DNA from: Candidatus Parvarchaeota archaeon
GTDB lineage: Archaea > Nanobdellota > Nanobdellia > WJKC01
Reading direction: 5' to 3'
Length of the DNA stretch: 64,000 nt
Assembly: GCA_030615175.1 (NCBI GenBank)
Contig: JAUWZX010000001.1
Coordinates: forward strand, 126,566 to 190,565
This document shows positions 1 through 8,411 of this stretch, piece after piece. Position 1 is the first letter of the stretch; the number at the start of each line of letters is the position of its first letter. The position numbers and the translations under genes were made by a program. The notes below the pieces were generated by a model. That model was not told the origin of the DNA. It did not search any database and saw only the letters and a program-made list of their open reading frames with translations.

Positions 1-848
1 TAATGCTTTGCAAGTGCTTCAGCAAAAGTTGTTTTACCAGCCCCTGGACTTCCGCTAATAATTATTCCTGATGATTCTTCATTCAGTCTTTTAATTAATT
101 TTCCTGGCAGTTCATAATTGTTTAATTCCATTTCCTTTATTGGTTTCGTGGCAGTTATTTCCCATCCCTTGCTGAATGGCGGTCTCGTTATCACTATTCT
201 GTGTTTCCCTATCTGCACTATTGTGCTTCCTTTCCTGTCAATCTCTATGAATCCATGTTCAGCCAGCCTTGCCATTTCCATTACTTCTTTGGCGTACTTT
301 TTAATTTCTTCTCTTTTTAGTTTTCTCTTTCTTGCTTCAACAAAGTTCCATTCGCCTGGCAGGCCTCTTTTAGCCATTGGTTTTATTCCTTCCTTTAAGT
401 GAATGCTCATCGTGTCTTTTGTGAAGAATTTGTTTATGCTTAATTTCTTCTTTGCTTTTCTTAGGTCGTGATAAATTACTTTTACTCCAAAGGCTTCAGC
501 GCTTCGCGCCTGCACTAAGTCGCCTGTTATTAGTGTTGCTTCATTGTCGTGTGCCAGCTGCCTTATTAAGGCATCAATTTCTCCTTTTTTTGCATACCTG
601 ATTTGCGTTGCGTCAGGTCTTTCTCCAACAAAGTCAAGTTCTATTTTTTCTTTTTCACTTAATTCTCTTAACTTTTTAATTTCACTTAACCCTATCAATC
701 CAATTTCCTGTCCCGTGTTTGCTTGGTGCTCTAATTCGGCCATTACTGCTTTTGGGATTAATATTTTTCCTTTTATTTTTCCTTCTGCCGCTTGTTTTGA
801 CAGCAATTTTTCTATTATCACGCTCGTGTCAGGCAAATACTTATTCAT
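1..848 (-). CDS. PIN-domain / KH / P-loop ATPase (PINc-VapC ATPase family), 3' part cut off by the window edge
   Basis: The reading frame starts at the ATG complementary to 846-848 and stays open to base 1, so only the first ~282 residues are visible. The N-terminal ~140 residues look like a PIN nuclease domain: an early acidic residue in DTSVII and later acidic positions in the HDNEA and TGD stretches. A charged linker follows, then a small KH-like segment (VQIGKHRIVITRPPFS). A Walker A motif, GSPGAGKTT, lies near residues 265-273. This domain order matches the archaeal PIN-ATPase family (COG1855 type), which usually runs past 550 residues. Family members are presumed RNA-acting ATPase/nucleases, but the substrate is not established. 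The Walker B and C-terminal parts lie outside the window. The family call is good; the function is inferred. Confidence 0.8.
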   Translation of the reverse strand, partial: MNKYLPDTSVIIEKLLSKQAAEGKIKGKILIPKAVMAELEHQANTGQEIGLIGLSEIKKLRELSEKEKIELDFVGERPDATQIRYAKKGEIDALIRQLAHDNEATLITGDLVQARSAEAFGVKVIYHDLRKAKKKLSINKFFTKDTMSIHLKEGIKPMAKRGLPGEWNFVEARKRKLKREEIKKYAKEVMEMARLAEHGFIEIDRKGSTIVQIGKHRIVITRPPFSKGWEITATKPIKEMELNNYELPGKLIKRLNEESSGIIISGSPGAGKTTFAEALAKH

Positions 849-881
849 AATTTAGAATTAATGTGCTTGCTTTTTAAACCT

Positions 882-1994
882 TTACCTTTCTATTTCTCCT
901 TTTATGAATTTCTCAACTAGTTTTTTTGCTTTATTATCACTCATTTGTATTGGAGGGGTTTTCATGAAGTAAGCTGATGGTGAGTGCAGGGCGCCGCCAA
1001 TGTTTCTTTCAAGTGCTAATTTAAGGCATCTTATGGCATCTATTGTCACGCCTCCTGAGTTTGGCGAGTCCTCTACTGACAGTCTTAGTTCCAGGTTCAT
1101 TGGCAGGCTTCCGAATAATTTCCCTTCCATTCTTATGAATGCTACTTTATTGTCTTTCTGCCATGCCACGTAATCGCTTGGTCCTATGTGAATGTTTTTT
1201 GGTGCTAATGGAATATCTAAGGATGACTGTACTGCTCCTGTTTTTGATATTTTTTTTGAAATTAGTCTTTTCCTGTTCAGCATATTTAGGAAGTCAGTGT
1301 TGCCTCCTGTATTAAGCTGGTATGTTCTTTCTAACTTGACTCCTCTGTTATTGAATAATTCTGCAAGGATTCTGTGGATTATTGTTGCTCCTAGCTGGCT
1401 TTTAACGTCATCTCCTATTATTGGAATCCCTTTTTCTTCAAACCTGTTGCTCCATTCCTTGTTGCTTGCAATGAATACTGGCATGCAGTTAAGCATTCCT
1501 ACTTTGGCTTCTAAGCAGCCTTCTGCGTAGAATTTTACTGCATTTTCTGACCCTACTGGAAGGTAGTTCAGGAATATTTCTGCTCCTGAATCCTTTAGTA
1601 TTTTTACTAATTCATGTTTTCTTAGTTCTTTTTCCTGTGATAATATGAATACTTCATCCTTGTCAAATACATCGTAATTTTTCATGTGTTCTGAGAAGCT
1701 GTCAAGAATTTTTCCCATGTGCACTTTCACTCCTTTTTCCGGCATGTTTTTGTAGAAGAATGTTGTGCAGTTTGGTTTGGCATATATTGCTTCTGAAATG
1801 TCTTTGCCAACTTTCCTTTCATCTGTGTCAAAGGCAGCCACTACTTCAATATCGCCTGGCTTGTATCCTCCGATATCATAATGCATTAATCCTATTACTT
1901 CGTCTTCTCCTTTGTTTTTATAGAATTCAATGCCTTGTATCAGGGCGCTCGCGCAATTCCCTATTCCGGCTACAGCAATTTTTATCCTTTTCAT
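882..1994 (-). CDS. ips: Inositol-1-phosphate (myo-inositol-3-phosphate) synthase
   Basis: The 370-residue product converts glucose-6-phosphate to inositol-1-phosphate with NAD. It feeds archaetidylinositol-type lipids and, in some archaea, inositol compatible solutes. The N-terminus is a Rossmann dinucleotide-binding segment (IAVAGIGNCASALIQG). The central GDDVKSQLGATIIHR and the LNTGGNTDFLNM motif are typical of the archaeal/actinobacterial branch. The length fits that branch, which is shorter than the eukaryotic enzyme. The gene is divergent from a PadR-like regulator, and a perfect palindrome (1996-2011) abuts its start codon. A TATA-like box (minus strand, about 2022-2031) places transcription start near or within that palindrome, so repression by the neighbour is likely (inference). 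Identification is firm. Confidence 0.93.
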   Translation of the reverse strand: MKRIKIAVAGIGNCASALIQGIEFYKNKGEDEVIGLMHYDIGGYKPGDIEVVAAFDTDERKVGKDISEAIYAKPNCTTFFYKNMPEKGVKVHMGKILDSFSEHMKNYDVFDKDEVFILSQEKELRKHELVKILKDSGAEIFLNYLPVGSENAVKFYAEGCLEAKVGMLNCMPVFIASNKEWSNRFEEKGIPIIGDDVKSQLGATIIHRILAELFNNRGVKLERTYQLNTGGNTDFLNMLNRKRLISKKISKTGAVQSSLDIPLAPKNIHIGPSDYVAWQKDNKVAFIRMEGKLFGSLPMNLELRLSVEDSPNSGGVTIDAIRCLKLALERNIGGALHSPSAYFMKTPPIQMSDNKAKKLVEKFIKGEIER

Positions 1995-1995
1995 T

Positions 1996-2011
1996 TTTTA
2001 CACCTGTAAAA
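1996..2011. promoter_or_regulatory. Candidate operator O1: perfect 16-bp palindrome at the ips start
   Basis: The sequence TTTTACACCTGTAAAA is a 7-bp perfect inverted repeat with a 2-bp centre. It lies directly before the ips ATG (1992-1994, minus strand), downstream of a TATA-like box at about 2022-2031. A near-identical copy (14 of 16 bases) lies at 2048-2063 in front of the divergent PadR-like gene. A bound regulator here would cover the ips transcription start. The binding protein is inferred. Confidence 0.7.
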
Positions 2012-2047
2012 CTTTAAGTAATATTATAAAGCACATGTATTTAAATC

Positions 2048-2063
2048 TTTTATACTTGTAAAA
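2048..2063. promoter_or_regulatory. Candidate operator O2 at the padR-like gene promoter
   Basis: TTTTATACTTGTAAAA matches O1 at 14 of 16 positions, and its centre is 52 bp away, close to five helical turns. It lies between a TATA-like element (about 2039-2046) and the ATG at 2070, where transcription would start if the mRNA is leaderless. The arrangement fits autoregulation of the regulator together with control of ips. Confidence 0.65.
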
Positions 2064-2069
2064 TATATT

Positions 2070-2375
2070 ATGGTTCAGCTGCCTTTAAACCGTCTTAAAG
2101 AGAAAATTGAAAAAGAGAACTTGTGGCTTTTTGTTCTTAGCAGTTTGTCTAAGAAGAGGAGATACGGCAACGAGCTCAGGGGCATTTTTAAAGAGAAGTT
2201 TGGTTTTTTAACAGGCACAATGACTGCGTATAAGGTTTTATATCTCTTAAAAATTGGCGGTTATGTTAAGTCAGAAAGGGAGGGTAAACTCATTTATTAT
2301 GAGATTACTGGCAAGGGGAGAAAGGAATTGATTAATGGCAGGAAAGTTTTAAAAAAGTATAGTGAAATAATTTAG
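2070..2375 (+). CDS. PadR-like winged-helix transcriptional regulator
   Basis: This 101-residue protein has a winged-helix DNA-binding layout. The helices run through about residue 55 (FVLSSLSKKRRYGNEL, then the GTMTAYKVLYLLKIGGYV recognition region). The wing is SEREGKLIYYEITGKGRKEL, the usual 'Y-x-I-T-x-x-G' ending of PadR proteins, and a short C-terminal helix probably serves for dimerisation. It is divergent from ips, with a palindrome copy at each promoter, so it most likely controls ips and itself. Its effector cannot be read from sequence. It is convergent with serS, 6 bp apart. PadR versus a related small winged-helix family is the main uncertainty. Confidence 0.78.
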   Translation: MVQLPLNRLKEKIEKENLWLFVLSSLSKKRRYGNELRGIFKEKFGFLTGTMTAYKVLYLLKIGGYVKSEREGKLIYYEITGKGRKELINGRKVLKKYSEII

Positions 2376-2381
2376 TATTCT

Positions 2382-3653
2382 TTAATTCTTAGGTTTTATT
2401 TTCTTCTTGCCTATATATTTCCATAGTGCTTTTGGTATGCTGATTGTGCCGTCATGGTTCTGGAAGTTTTCTATTATTGCAACTATTGTTCTGCCTGTTG
2501 CTATTGCAGTGCTGTTAATGGTGTGAATGCATTCTTTTTTGCCTTTCTCATTAAGGTATTTGATATTTAATCTTCTTGCCTGGTAGTCTGTGCAGTTGCT
2601 GCATGAAACAATTTCCCTATACTTGCCCTGCACTGGGAACCATGCTTCAAGGTCATATTTCTTGGCTGCAACAATGCCTAAATCCCCTGTGCAGATATTC
2701 ACTATTCTGTAAGGTATTTCTAGTGTTTGAAGTATTTCTTCAGCATTCTTTAATAAGTTTTCAAATATTCTCCAGCCATTTTCCGGTTTGCAGAACACGA
2801 ATTGTTCTACTTTATTGAATTGGTGCGTTCTGAATATTCCTTTAGTATCTTTGCCGTGCGCTCCTGCTTCTTTCCTGAAGCATGGGCTAATCCCTGCATA
2901 TTTTAGAGGCAGTTTTTTTCTGTTTATTACTTCATTCATGTGCATTGCCGCTATCGGGTGTTCGCTTGTAGCAATTAAGTATAAATCTTCGTCTTCAATT
3001 TTGTACATCATGTCTTTAAAGTCAGCTAAATCAGTTACTCCTTCGTATGGTTCCCTTCTCATCATTAGTGGGGGTTCTACTGGCATGAAACTTTTTTTAA
3101 CAAGGAAGTCAAGCGCGAATGCCTGTAATGCGTAATCAAGCAGTACTAAGTCTCCTTTTAGGTAGTAAAATCTTGCTCCTGAGACCTTGCTTGCTTTTTC
3201 AGTATCCCCTAAATCATATTCTTCTAGTATGTCAACATGGCTTTTGGGTTTGTAACCTTTTTTTATCCTGCCCCATTTCTTTATTTGTATATTGTCTTCG
3301 TCGTCTTTCCCGTAGGGAACTGATTCATGAATCAGGTTTGGCAGTTTCATTAATAATTTTTTGACTTCATCTTTTAATTTGTCCACTTCTTTCTCTGATT
3401 TATTGATTTCTTCATTTGTCTTGTGCATTTCCTTGATTTTCTTCTGTTTTTCCCTGCCTTTTAGTTTTGGAACTTCTCTTGAAACAATATTCCTTTTATG
3501 ATTTAATTGGTCAAGTTTTTTTAGTGAAGTCCTCCACTGCTTGTCCTTTCTTACTACTTCATCAACTTTTTTCAGCAATTCAGGGTTTTTCCGTTTTTTG
3601 TAATTGTTTTTAATTAGTTTTGGGTTGTCCCTGAATAATTTAATGTTAAGCAT
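2382..3653 (-). CDS. serS: Seryl-tRNA synthetase
   Basis: This class II synthetase charges tRNA-Ser and Sec/Ser-type tRNAs. The N-terminal ~110 residues form the lysine-rich antiparallel coiled-coil arm that grips the tRNA long variable arm. Motif 2 is FRKEAGAHGKDTKGIFRTHQF and motif 3 is GRTIVAIIENFQNHDG. It is the common SerRS, not the rare zinc-dependent methanogen type. I place the start at base 3653 (MLNIKLFRDNP), the normal SerRS N-terminus. An in-frame ATG at 3674 adds seven residues, but a TATA-like tract at about 3676-3690 lies too close to it and well placed for a leaderless 3653 start. Product length is then about 423 residues, usual for the family. Confidence 0.93.
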   Translation of the reverse strand: MLNIKLFRDNPKLIKNNYKKRKNPELLKKVDEVVRKDKQWRTSLKKLDQLNHKRNIVSREVPKLKGREKQKKIKEMHKTNEEINKSEKEVDKLKDEVKKLLMKLPNLIHESVPYGKDDEDNIQIKKWGRIKKGYKPKSHVDILEEYDLGDTEKASKVSGARFYYLKGDLVLLDYALQAFALDFLVKKSFMPVEPPLMMRREPYEGVTDLADFKDMMYKIEDEDLYLIATSEHPIAAMHMNEVINRKKLPLKYAGISPCFRKEAGAHGKDTKGIFRTHQFNKVEQFVFCKPENGWRIFENLLKNAEEILQTLEIPYRIVNICTGDLGIVAAKKYDLEAWFPVQGKYREIVSCSNCTDYQARRLNIKYLNEKGKKECIHTINSTAIATGRTIVAIIENFQNHDGTISIPKALWKYIGKKKIKPKN

Positions 3654-3743
3654 TAAATCAGAATTATTCAGCATTGTTTTAAAAAATTATTCATTTTTTC
3701 ATTGGCAAAAGTTTTTTTATTAATACTTGCTTACCTTTTTTTA

Positions 3744-4412
3744 ATGAATTCACTCGTTATCCCTGCTTATAATGAGGAGAAGCGTGTTGAGAAGACAATT
3801 AAGTCCTTGCTGAAATTAAAAGGTTTTGAGTTAATATTTGTTGTTGACGGTGATGACAGGACTTCTAAGATTGTTTCTAAATACATGGAGGAGTATGATA
3901 ATATTCAATTAATCAGGCCTGTTGTGCGCAAGGGCAAGTGGGCGGCAATTATTCTCGGCTTCAGGAAGGCAAAGGGTGATTTTGTCGGCTTTGTTGACGC
4001 TGACCTGCCAATAGCTTTTAATGATATCATTAATGGTTTTGAACTCATAAAGTCAAGTGACATTGTTATTGGTTCAAGAACTGTTGGAGGGGCTAAAGTT
4101 AAGCGTGAATTCCTAAGGAGTGTTTACAGCAGATTATTTAATTTTTACGTCCGCGTTCTATACTGGCTTCCTTATGGTGACACTCAGTGTGGTTTCAAGG
4201 TTTTTAAGAAGCAAGTAATTAAGGAGTTAATTCCTAAGATTAAGACGAGGGGATGGGAGACTGATGTGGAAATACTTTTCACGGCGAGGAAGCATGGTTT
4301 TAAAGTGGCAGAGCAGCCAGTTGCGTGGCAGGAAGTTAAGGGCACAAAGCTTAAGGCAAGGGCAATGCTTATGATGATTATTAATTTATTCAAGTTGAGG
4401 TTTAGTTTATGA
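3744..4412 (+). CDS. GT2 glycosyltransferase, dolichyl/polyprenyl-phosphate sugar synthase type
   Basis: The GT-A fold opens with MNSLVIPAYNEEKRVEKTI. A DVDADLPIA-like metal-binding segment (FVDADLPI) sits near residue 80, and the QCGFKVFKK and GWETDVEILFTARKHG signatures mark the DPM1/ALG5/AglJ group. These enzymes move a hexose from a nucleotide sugar to a lipid phosphate on the cytoplasmic membrane face. An upstream in-frame ATG at 3702 adds 14 hydrophobic residues, but the T-rich TATA-like box at about 3711-3720 lies inside that extension, so the leaderless start at 3744 is preferred. The stop overlaps the next gene by 4 bp (ATGA), forming an operon with two polytopic glycosyltransferases that probably use the lipid-linked sugar. 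Confidence 0.85.
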   Translation: MNSLVIPAYNEEKRVEKTIKSLLKLKGFELIFVVDGDDRTSKIVSKYMEEYDNIQLIRPVVRKGKWAAIILGFRKAKGDFVGFVDADLPIAFNDIINGFELIKSSDIVIGSRTVGGAKVKREFLRSVYSRLFNFYVRVLYWLPYGDTQCGFKVFKKQVIKELIPKIKTRGWETDVEILFTARKHGFKVAEQPVAWQEVKGTKLKARAMLMMIINLFKLRFSL

Positions 4413-5764
4413 AGTTAAAGGCTATTAAGAAGTATAAGTTCATTTTAATTCTTTACTTCCTTGCCTTAATTATTTTCATTATCCAGCATTCAACCGGATT
4501 GTCCTGGGATTTCTCTGCTTACGTGTTGAATGCTCGTTATTATTTATCAGGGTTCACTACTTATTTCGAGCCTTTAAGGCCTCCGCTGGCAAGCATGTTA
4601 TTAATCCTTTTAGGTGCCGGCACTTTATTTTCCGAGTATGTTTTCATTGTTTTCGTTTCACTTATTCATTTATTTTCCTGTTATAAGTTATGCAAGAATC
4701 ATGGTTTGGATTTGAATATTTTTTATGCAGTTTCATTAACTCCTTTTTTCCTGTCGCTTGGTTTTCTTGCAGGCACTGAACTTTTGTCATTAACAATGAT
4801 TCAGTTAATGTTTGCTTATTTTTATGATAAGAAGGCTGGATTATTTTTAGGGCTTGCAGCGCTTACTCGTTACACTAATATTTCTTATTTCATTACTTTA
4901 TTATTTAAGCGGAAGTTGAAGCCGGTAATTATTGCATTATTAATTGCTGCTTTAGTGGTTGTTCCTTGGTTATTATTTAACTGGGTTAAGTTCGGCGACC
5001 CTTTGTTCAGCATTCTTGACCAGTATGCTAATAATATTGGTTTGAGAGGTTATTTATGGAAGACTCCTTCTTTTTTGGAATTCATAGAGTTCTTTAATTA
5101 TACTTTATTACTGCTTCCTGTTGGCTTGTTTTTTGTTTTTAAGAAGCCCAGGAAGGTTTCAAGTATTGATTTAGTCATGTTATTCTCTCTTGTTTTTGAG
5201 ATTTATTCTTTTATCAGGATTCCGTTAAGAAGTTCTCGTTACTTGTTTGTTGCTGTCCTTCCTGTTTCTTATTTTATTACCAGGGTTTTGCAGGCCAGGA
5301 AGACTTGTTTAAGGACTGCTCCTGTGATTCTGCTCGTATTAAACTTAATCCTTCTTCCATTGTACTCACCGTACTTGAGTTTTGTCAGTTCTGATTATTA
5401 TACTCCTGCATTAGAGCTGGTTGGTGACTGCATGGTTACGAGTAATGCATGGGTTTACGTTAATTATTTAGGCGTTAGTGCAGAGCCTTACCCTCATCCT
5501 GACGCGATTAGTAACAGGATAAATGATGGTTACCGCATATTATTATTTAAGAATGTTGGCGAGCCTGAATACACTTTTGATGATTTATTCATGAGCCAGT
5601 TCAGTGTTCTGGAGAATACCAGCACTCATTACTTGCTTGGTGACTGGGAATTATGCAAAGACCCTTATGGTTATGATTTATCTTATCTTCAGGGAATGAA
5701 CAGGACTTACATGGAGGTGCATGGTTATGAATTATCGTACACAATTTTTGACTTATTTAAGTAA
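4409..5764 (+). CDS. Polytopic GT-C-type glycosyltransferase (putative)
   Basis: The 451 residues carry about ten hydrophobic segments. The first follows KKYKFILILYFLALIIFII, and the next loop contains SWDFSAYVLNARYYLSG, where acidic and aromatic residues before the second membrane helix resemble the first extracytoplasmic loop of GT-C enzymes. About 120 hydrophilic residues follow the last helix and probably face outside. GT-C enzymes use polyprenyl-phosphate sugars, which fits the GT2 gene just upstream (4-bp overlap). The specific acceptor is unknown. The last 44 bp overlap the next gene in another frame. Confidence 0.65.
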   Translation: MKLKAIKKYKFILILYFLALIIFIIQHSTGLSWDFSAYVLNARYYLSGFTTYFEPLRPPLASMLLILLGAGTLFSEYVFIVFVSLIHLFSCYKLCKNHGLDLNIFYAVSLTPFFLSLGFLAGTELLSLTMIQLMFAYFYDKKAGLFLGLAALTRYTNISYFITLLFKRKLKPVIIALLIAALVVVPWLLFNWVKFGDPLFSILDQYANNIGLRGYLWKTPSFLEFIEFFNYTLLLLPVGLFFVFKKPRKVSSIDLVMLFSLVFEIYSFIRIPLRSSRYLFVAVLPVSYFITRVLQARKTCLRTAPVILLVLNLILLPLYSPYLSFVSSDYYTPALELVGDCMVTSNAWVYVNYLGVSAEPYPHPDAISNRINDGYRILLFKNVGEPEYTFDDLFMSQFSVLENTSTHYLLGDWELCKDPYGYDLSYLQGMNRTYMEVHGYELSYTIFDLFK

Positions 5765-6905
5765 GAATTTAACAGCAGTAATTTCTGTTTTAATAATTGT
5801 TCAGGTATTAATTCTCTTGTTATTCACTAGCATTGAGTTCTTGACTTATGATAAGGGGATTTGGTTTAATGTTGTTAATGGTATGAGGGAGGGGAGGATT
5901 CCTTACATCACTACTGATGAGTTCATTCTCGGTCCTTCAGAGTATCCTGTGTTGTTCACTTATTTCCTGCTGCCTTTCACTTTGCTTCCTGATAGTTTTT
6001 ATTATTTCAGTCTTGTTTTTGGTCTTGTTCAAGTTTTTTTCACTTTTTTAATAGTGCGTGTTTTGGTTTTGCTTTTTAATATGCGCAAGGAGGATTCTTC
6101 GAAAGTGCTGTTCTTGTTTTTATGTCCTGTTTTTTACTTAATGAGTTTGTCGCGTTTTGATTTAATGCCTGTCGGGTTATTATTGCTTAGTTATTATTAC
6201 GCGAGAAAGGGGAATCCTTATGCTTCAGGAGTTATTCTCGCTCTCGCGTCCACTCTTAAGTTATTCCCTTTAGTCTTTGTGCCATCATTCTTCCTTATTA
6301 AGAAACTTGATTATAAGAAGTTCCTGCTTGCCTTTTTACTTACTGCTTTCGCGATTTACATTCCAGTTTTCATTCTGCAGCCAGGGACTATTTTTTCCCC
6401 TCTTAGTTTTGTTGGTTCTGATTATCGTCCTGAGTCATTGTTCGGTTTTTTAGGTTTCATGAATTTAGCTGTTCCTTCCTGGGCTGCTAGTTTAATTAAG
6501 TATTCAATTATTGCTTTAGTTCTTATTCTTGCTTTTAAGAAAGTCAGGAGTGCTGTCGGGTTTGGGTTTTCACTTATTATTTTATTAATGGTTTCAAGTC
6601 CTTTATTTAGTCCTCAGTGGAATATCTGGATTGTTCCTTTATTATTACTTATTGGTGTTTGTCCGTTAATCATAATTGTTTTTGAAGTTATTACTTTCAT
6701 TGAGTTCCCTTTCATCTGGAGTAAGGTTGCGGGGTTGACTGGCTTCACTCATGAGCGCTTCTTTGAAGGAGGAGTGTACAGTATTTTATTCGTCCTGCTT
6801 AATATTGCGCGTTATGCTTTTCTTTATTATTTCTTTTACCGGGTTGTTAAGAAAGAAGGCGCTTCACTTAAGTTTCCTAAATTTTTATTAAGAAAGAAAA
6901 GTTAA
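5721..6905 (+). CDS. Polytopic mannosyltransferase-like membrane protein (GT87 / DUF2029 type)
   Basis: The 394-residue protein has about ten membrane helices. The first periplasmic loop holds FLTYDKGIWFNVVNGMREGRIPY, and a second region (SRFDLMPVGLLLLSYYYARKGNPYASGVILALASTLKLFP) is characteristic of the DUF2029/GT87 and PIG-M-like group: an acidic residue after an aromatic, then a KLFP motif. Family members transfer mannose or arabinose from polyprenyl phosphates. Its start lies within the 3' end of the preceding gene; an ATG at 5727 is an alternative to the one at 5721. It is the third gene of the 3744-6905 operon. Confidence 0.7.
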   Translation: MVMNYRTQFLTYLSKNLTAVISVLIIVQVLILLLFTSIEFLTYDKGIWFNVVNGMREGRIPYITTDEFILGPSEYPVLFTYFLLPFTLLPDSFYYFSLVFGLVQVFFTFLIVRVLVLLFNMRKEDSSKVLFLFLCPVFYLMSLSRFDLMPVGLLLLSYYYARKGNPYASGVILALASTLKLFPLVFVPSFFLIKKLDYKKFLLAFLLTAFAIYIPVFILQPGTIFSPLSFVGSDYRPESLFGFLGFMNLAVPSWAASLIKYSIIALVLILAFKKVRSAVGFGFSLIILLMVSSPLFSPQWNIWIVPLLLLIGVCPLIIIVFEVITFIEFPFIWSKVAGLTGFTHERFFEGGVYSILFVLLNIARYAFLYYFFYRVVKKEGASLKFPKFLLRKKS

Positions 6906-6915
6906 GAAGTAATTA

Positions 6916-7296
6916 ATGGATAATTTTACACTGATAGATTTAGATGATTTATTGGAAAATTATGATTTAGGACATAAGGCAAGGTTTATGAATGTTTGTT
7001 ATGATTCTGATGGGCTTAAAGGAGGAACTGCAATTATTAGATTATACATGAATTTTTATGGATATCCAGGCGTTCGTTATGCTAAAAATATTGTTAGCAA
7101 ATTTAATAAAAAAAAGAATAATAATTTTGAATTAAAATTTAATTCTAGTTTTCCTATCAATCTTGAAAGATGGAGTGAACCAGCTAATCCTAAACCCTGC
7201 TTTTATATTGAGAAAGTGCCACTGGATAAGGATGCTTGTGAGGAAGCAATATTAATAATGCTTAAGGCGCAGAGTAAATTGTTTAAGAAAATTTAA
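6916..7296 (+). CDS. Hypothetical protein, 126 aa
   Basis: I do not recognise this family. The product is soluble, with no signal peptide or membrane helix. An acidic N-terminus (IDLDDLLENYD) is followed by mixed beta-like stretches (GGTAIIRLYMNFYGYPG) and a basic centre (KFNKKKNNN). It ends in a helix rich in Leu and Lys. Its codons are more A-rich than those of the glycosyltransferases upstream, so it may have a different origin. It starts 10 bp after the previous stop and its end overlaps the convergent dcd gene by 4 bp. Confidence 0.6.
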   Translation: MDNFTLIDLDDLLENYDLGHKARFMNVCYDSDGLKGGTAIIRLYMNFYGYPGVRYAKNIVSKFNKKKNNNFELKFNSSFPINLERWSEPANPKPCFYIEKVPLDKDACEEAILIMLKAQSKLFKKI

Positions 7297-7844
7297 TCAT
7301 AATCCTTGTCTTTTGAAATTCTTGATGGCGTTGCAGTTGTCTGCCCTTGATACTTGCCTGAGTAAGGATTCTTGCAGGGATTTGATAATTTATGAAGTGT
7401 TAGTTTACAAATCTTCATTCTTGGATAAATCTTTACAGGCATTTTGCCGATATTGGCAACTTCAAGTGTTAACTTGCCTTTGAATCCTGCGTCAACCATT
7501 GCTGCTGTCTGAATGATTATTCCTAATCTGCCGAGGCTGCTTCTGCCGTCAAGATTTGCTGCTAAGTCGTTAGGCATTTCAATCCATTCATGAGTGGTTG
7601 CAAGAATGAATTCATTAGGGTGCAGTATAAAGAATTCACCGTCATTAATCACTTTTAATTCAGTGTAGTCTTCACTGTCATTTAACGGGTCTATGTGTGT
7701 TTTAGCAATGTGCTTGAAAATCCTGAATTCATTGCCAAGCCTTAAGTCAATGCTGTTAGGTCCTATTAATTTCCTGTCAAAAGGTTTTAAGACTAAACTC
7801 CTTTCATCAATTCGTTTTTCAATGTCATCGTCACATAAAATCAT
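7293..7844 (-). CDS. dcd: dCTP deaminase (possibly bifunctional dCTP deaminase/dUTPase)
   Basis: This 183-residue protein starts with the typical MILCDDDIEKRI. It carries the central NLDGRSSLGRLGI motif and MVDAGFKGKLTLEVAN, which contains the catalytic Glu of deaminases, and the C-terminal lid motif YSGKYQGQTTATPS. It deaminates dCTP to dUTP; some archaeal relatives go on to dUMP. It is the last gene of a minus-strand dTMP operon (dut-like, thyA, tmk, dcd), and its start overlaps tmk by 14 bp. The family is certain; whether it is bifunctional cannot be read here. Confidence 0.9.
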   Translation of the reverse strand: MILCDDDIEKRIDERSLVLKPFDRKLIGPNSIDLRLGNEFRIFKHIAKTHIDPLNDSEDYTELKVINDGEFFILHPNEFILATTHEWIEMPNDLAANLDGRSSLGRLGIIIQTAAMVDAGFKGKLTLEVANIGKMPVKIYPRMKICKLTLHKLSNPCKNPYSGKYQGQTTATPSRISKDKDYD

Positions 7845-8409
7845 TCAAAACACCTTTAATGTCTTCATGAACTTCCTTAATGCTTTTATCACCGTTTATT
7901 ATTATAAACCTCTTGCTTTTAAGCAGTAAATATTCATCCCTGACTTTTTTTAGCACTTCTTTCATTTCGTATTTATCTTTGCTTTTATTCCTGTTATTAA
8001 CCCTGTTAATTGCTGTTTTAACAGGCGCGTCCAGGTAAATCGTTAAGTTAGGTTTTGGAAAGCATTTATTCAGGTTAATAACCCATTCTTTGTTTAAGCC
8101 CATTGCTGTCTGGTAAGCAATGCTTGAATGAATGTACCTGTCGCATATAACTGTTAGTCCTTTCATTAAACTTGGCATTATCACTTTCTCAATGTGCAAT
8201 GCCCTGTCAGCAGCGAATAATATTGCATCAACCCATTGCTCTGTGTCCGGATTCTTCAAGTGCTCCTGTAGCACTTGGCTTGTCTCTAAGTCCTTTGTCG
8301 GTTCCTCAGTTACCTTAACCCTGATTCCTTTAGTATTTAACCATTTCTTCAGTAACTCTACCTGTGTTGTCTTGCCTGAACCGTCAATTCCTTCAAAAGT
8401 TATGAACAT
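7831..8409 (-). CDS. tmk: Thymidylate kinase
   Basis: The 192-residue P-loop kinase phosphorylates dTMP to dTDP. The Walker A is FEGIDGSGKTTQ near residues 4-15, the substrate-binding DRY motif is in VICDRYIHSSIAYQ, and a lid/Walker-like stretch follows in LTIYLDAPVKTAINRVNNRNKSKDKYE. Length matches the family. It starts 2 bp after the thyA stop and overlaps dcd by 14 bp, so the four genes are co-transcribed. Identification is firm. Confidence 0.92.
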   Translation of the reverse strand: MFITFEGIDGSGKTTQVELLKKWLNTKGIRVKVTEEPTKDLETSQVLQEHLKNPDTEQWVDAILFAADRALHIEKVIMPSLMKGLTVICDRYIHSSIAYQTAMGLNKEWVINLNKCFPKPNLTIYLDAPVKTAINRVNNRNKSKDKYEMKEVLKKVRDEYLLLKSKRFIIINGDKSIKEVHEDIKGVLNDFM

Positions 8410-8411
8410 AC

